15,892 nucleotides of DNA from contig QNBS01000009.1 in NCBI GenBank assembly GCA_003644175.1, forward strand, positions 1 to 15,892, in the 5' to 3' direction. The translations under genes and the position numbers were made by a program. The stretch's first letter is position 1; each line of letters starts with the position of its first letter. Positions 13,883 through 15,892 of this stretch are shown here, piece by piece. This DNA comes from Planctomycetota bacterium (lineage in GTDB: Bacteria; Planctomycetota; Phycisphaerae; Sedimentisphaerales; Anaerohalosphaeraceae). The notes under the pieces were generated by a model, which saw only the letters and a list, made by a program, of their open reading frames with translations, was not told where the DNA came from and searched no databases.

Positions 13883-15892
13883 TTCCATTGTCCTAACAGG
13901 GCCAATGCCGCACTGTCGTAATTCTTCCGTTGATTGTAGGCGGCTGCCAGGAGTTGGAGCGCTTCTTGTTTTATCCGCTCCGGCGGCGCCAGATCCAGAA
14001 GCTGCGAGCAAACAGATATAGCCTGTGAATCATGTCCGAGTTTCAAACAGATATCGGCCAGATTAAGGGCGCTTTGGTGCGCCAAAGGTCCGGACTCCGC
14101 CAGTGCGAGGATTTCAACTAATTTCTTTCGGGCAAGATTCAGATTGCCGTTTTCAATGTAGCACTCACTCAGTTCGAAGTTTATTTCAGCCGCCAACCGG
14201 GAGTCGCGCATGTCGCCGGCCCTGTCGCCAAGCAGCGTAATGGCTTTATCAACCAGGCCAATTGACCGAAATACCTTGCTCTTAAGCAACAATATCTCGA
14301 CAGTTTCCTTCCCGGATAACGTCGCCGAATGAATGCCCTCCAGCATATCAAGAGCCTGGACGAATTGCCCCTCGTGCATGTAAGCATCGACGAGGGCGGA
14401 GACGGCCTCGACGTATTGCTCCGTCGGCAACCACGCCGCACCACCTGCTATCGCACCCTCCAGGGCGGTGCATGCGGAGCTGAACTGTTCCAAAGCTATA
14501 TATGTTTTCCCCAAAACAAGGCAGGCCGAATATAAGCCCTTGCTCTTGCGGTCGCCGGCAATAGTAATGTACCGGGTCAACCATTTTTCCGCAGATTCAA
14601 GGTTTCCTGCACGATACGAACACTTGCCCGCCCCAAGAGCGGCGGCGCCTTGCAACTCCGGCGAGGAGCTGAGATTGTAAACCTTGCGATACAATCGCAC
14701 CGCTTCTTCTTCAAGCCCAACCATGGCGCTTGCATCGGCAAGTTGATGGTGGGCATTTAAGGCGATTTCCGAATCGGGATACTGCTCCACGAGTTGCTTC
14801 AAATCCAGGCGTGCTCCGGAGTAATTGCGAACTCCCGTTTTCAACCTGGCCGACTGTAATAAAGCATATGGCGCCAGGGATAAGCGCGGAAAGCGATTAA
14901 CCACGAGTTTGTATTCCGCTATGGCTTCGGTATGTCGACCGTTTTGGCTGTGCAAAAGCCCGAGGGCAAAGTGCGCATTTCCAAGACGCTCATCGACCGG
15001 AAACCGGAGCAGGAAATTCCGCCACAGAGAAACCGCCGCCTCGCCAAGGAATGATATTTGTTCAGATGCGTCGGCGTACCTGGCCGGGTTGAAAGCCTTG
15101 AGCACATCTTTTTCCTCAAATCGCGTCAGCAAACCGGCACAGCCGGCGGCCACTGCGGCAAATTGCTGTGTTGTCGCCGACGGCAGATACAAATAGACCG
15201 GTCGCCTGCAAATCCCGATTTCGTCGGCAGCTAAATCCCAGTGCAGGTTGACGCCCGCATTCGCAGCGAATCTGGTCAGGAGCTCCTTAACGGGTGCGCC
15301 GTTGCAGCCCACTTCATATCGCCTCAGCCCGTCGGGCTGCTGGAATCGCTGAATCTGAGGGCCAAGGACCCTGAGACTCAATCGCTCGGCGCCCGATTCC
15401 AGAAGGCGCCGCAGTTGCGTCTCATCAACCCCAATGAAAGGTTCGTTCGCTGCGCGAGCACTCCCCCACAGGTCCTGCGGCAGGTCTTTATCGGCATCAC
15501 AAAGAGCCATAACTTTTCTTGTGAGCGCCTCGGCGGCCAGAAAATAGCAATCCCGCTTCAAAGCCATAGCCGCGTTTCTGTCAAGGTCTACCGCGTCAAT
15601 CAGGGCAATGGCCTGATAAGCTTTCGTTCGCGCATCGAGATATTGCTTGTTCTGCATTTCCAGCAAACTGCAGTGGTAGGCGGCAAGTATTCTTACCGCG
15701 GGAGAGTTACTGTTTAAGACTGTCCTGAGCAAGCGAGCGGCTTCGGCGTAATCGGCCTTTCTTACCTTGCATAAGGCTATCTGCAGTTGAAGAAAATCCC
15801 TCATTAAGTCCTCTTTGGGACTTGCAGCAAGGCTGTTGTGCAGTTTCTTGTAGGCAATCGCAGCCTGGTCATAGTATTCGCCAAGGTAGAGA
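13879..15892 (-). CDS. Large TPR protein with an internal STN-like domain (5' end outside window)
   Basis: The frame is open to the window edge, so the N-terminus is missing; an internal Met at 15804 should not be taken as the start because TPR-like sequence continues before it (GEYYDQAAIAYKKLHNSL). Numbering from that Met, residues 1-100 are helical repeats, 172-237 resemble the short secretin/TonB N-terminal (STN) fold (VKELLTRFAANAGVNLHWDL, PVYLYLPSATTQQFAAVAAG), and from about 245 to the end there are many TPRs (such as HFALGLLHSQNGRHTEAIAE and FSACTALEGAI). STN domains usually sit in outer-membrane secretin-like or TonB-dependent receptors, so this points to the cell envelope. Its role here is unknown; it is coupled by 4 bp overlap to the next TPR gene. 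Confidence 0.8.
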   Translation of the reverse strand, partial: LYLGEYYDQAAIAYKKLHNSLAASPKEDLMRDFLQLQIALCKVRKADYAEAARLLRTVLNSNSPAVRILAAYHCSLLEMQNKQYLDARTKAYQAIALIDAVDLDRNAAMALKRDCYFLAAEALTRKVMALCDADKDLPQDLWGSARAANEPFIGVDETQLRRLLESGAERLSLRVLGPQIQRFQQPDGLRRYEVGCNGAPVKELLTRFAANAGVNLHWDLAADEIGICRRPVYLYLPSATTQQFAAVAAGCAGLLTRFEEKDVLKAFNPARYADASEQISFLGEAAVSLWRNFLLRFPVDERLGNAHFALGLLHSQNGRHTEAIAEYKLVVNRFPRLSLAPYALLQSARLKTGVRNYSGARLDLKQLVEQYPDSEIALNAHHQLADASAMVGLEEEAVRLYRKVYNLSSSPELQGAAALGAGKCSYRAGNLESAEKWLTRYITIAGDRKSKGLYSACLVLGKTYIALEQFSSACTALEGAIAGGAAWLPTEQYVEAVSALVDAYMHEGQFVQALDMLEGIHSATLSGKETVEILLLKSKVFRSIGLVDKAITLLGDRAGDMRDSRLAAEINFELSECYIENGNLNLARKKLVEILALAESGPLAHQSALNLADICLKLGHDSQAISVCSQLLDLAPPERIKQEALQLLAAAYNQRKNYDSAALALLGQWK

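Noticed and set aside
15241..15717. 158-codon open frame on the plus strand
   Set aside because: It lies opposite the TPR/STN gene, which has clear repeats; the plus-strand product shows no family features.

Overview
This window is a bacterial motility and chemotaxis locus with two convergent gene blocks that meet near position 4000-4200. It suggests a flagellated, diderm bacterium: there are two lipoproteins with clear lipoboxes, a complete flagellar switch and export gate set, and sigma-28 and sigma-54 type regulators. A Planctomycetota (Phycisphaerae-like) origin would fit the TPR plus short secretin N-terminal domain (STN) protein and the unfamiliar small proteins between flagellar genes. 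That placement is an inference and is weakly held.

Plus strand, 1-3989 (chemotaxis signalling and adaptation): the 3' end of cheR, cheD copy 1, a CheY receiver fused to a CheX/CheC-type phosphatase domain, a stand-alone CheA-P1-like histidine phosphotransfer protein, cheD copy 2 and cheB. A 190-bp AT-rich foldback element with near-perfect 37-nt terminal inverted repeats and a possible 7-bp target duplication separates the Hpt gene from the second cheD. No cheA, cheW or separate cheY is visible; they may lie to the left of the window.

Minus strand, 15892-4183 (flagellar structure and regulation), in transcription order: a TPR/STN protein (start outside the window), a second TPR protein, an NtrC-family sigma-54 activator whose receiver has lost its phosphoacceptor Asp, fliL, fliM, fliN, flhA, a small two-helix membrane protein, fliA (sigma-28), a small charged protein, a small Cys-motif protein, two lipoproteins (one coiled-coil, one CsgG/FlgO-like) and flgM (anti-sigma-28). 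Most genes overlap or are separated by fewer than 45 bp, so they are probably cotranscribed. flgM has its own good sigma-28 promoter match (TAAAGTTT-N11-CACGAAAA) and is followed by a strong intrinsic terminator.

Taken together, the minus-strand block carries a two-tier flagellar gene control circuit (sigma-54 activator for early genes, FliA/FlgM for late genes) beside switch and export components. The plus-strand block carries receptor methylation, demethylation and deamidation plus CheY-P removal. Points worth a second look are the receiver-CheX fusion, the duplicated cheD genes, the foldback element, the non-phosphorylatable activator, and the cluster of unassigned small proteins downstream of flhA and fliA.
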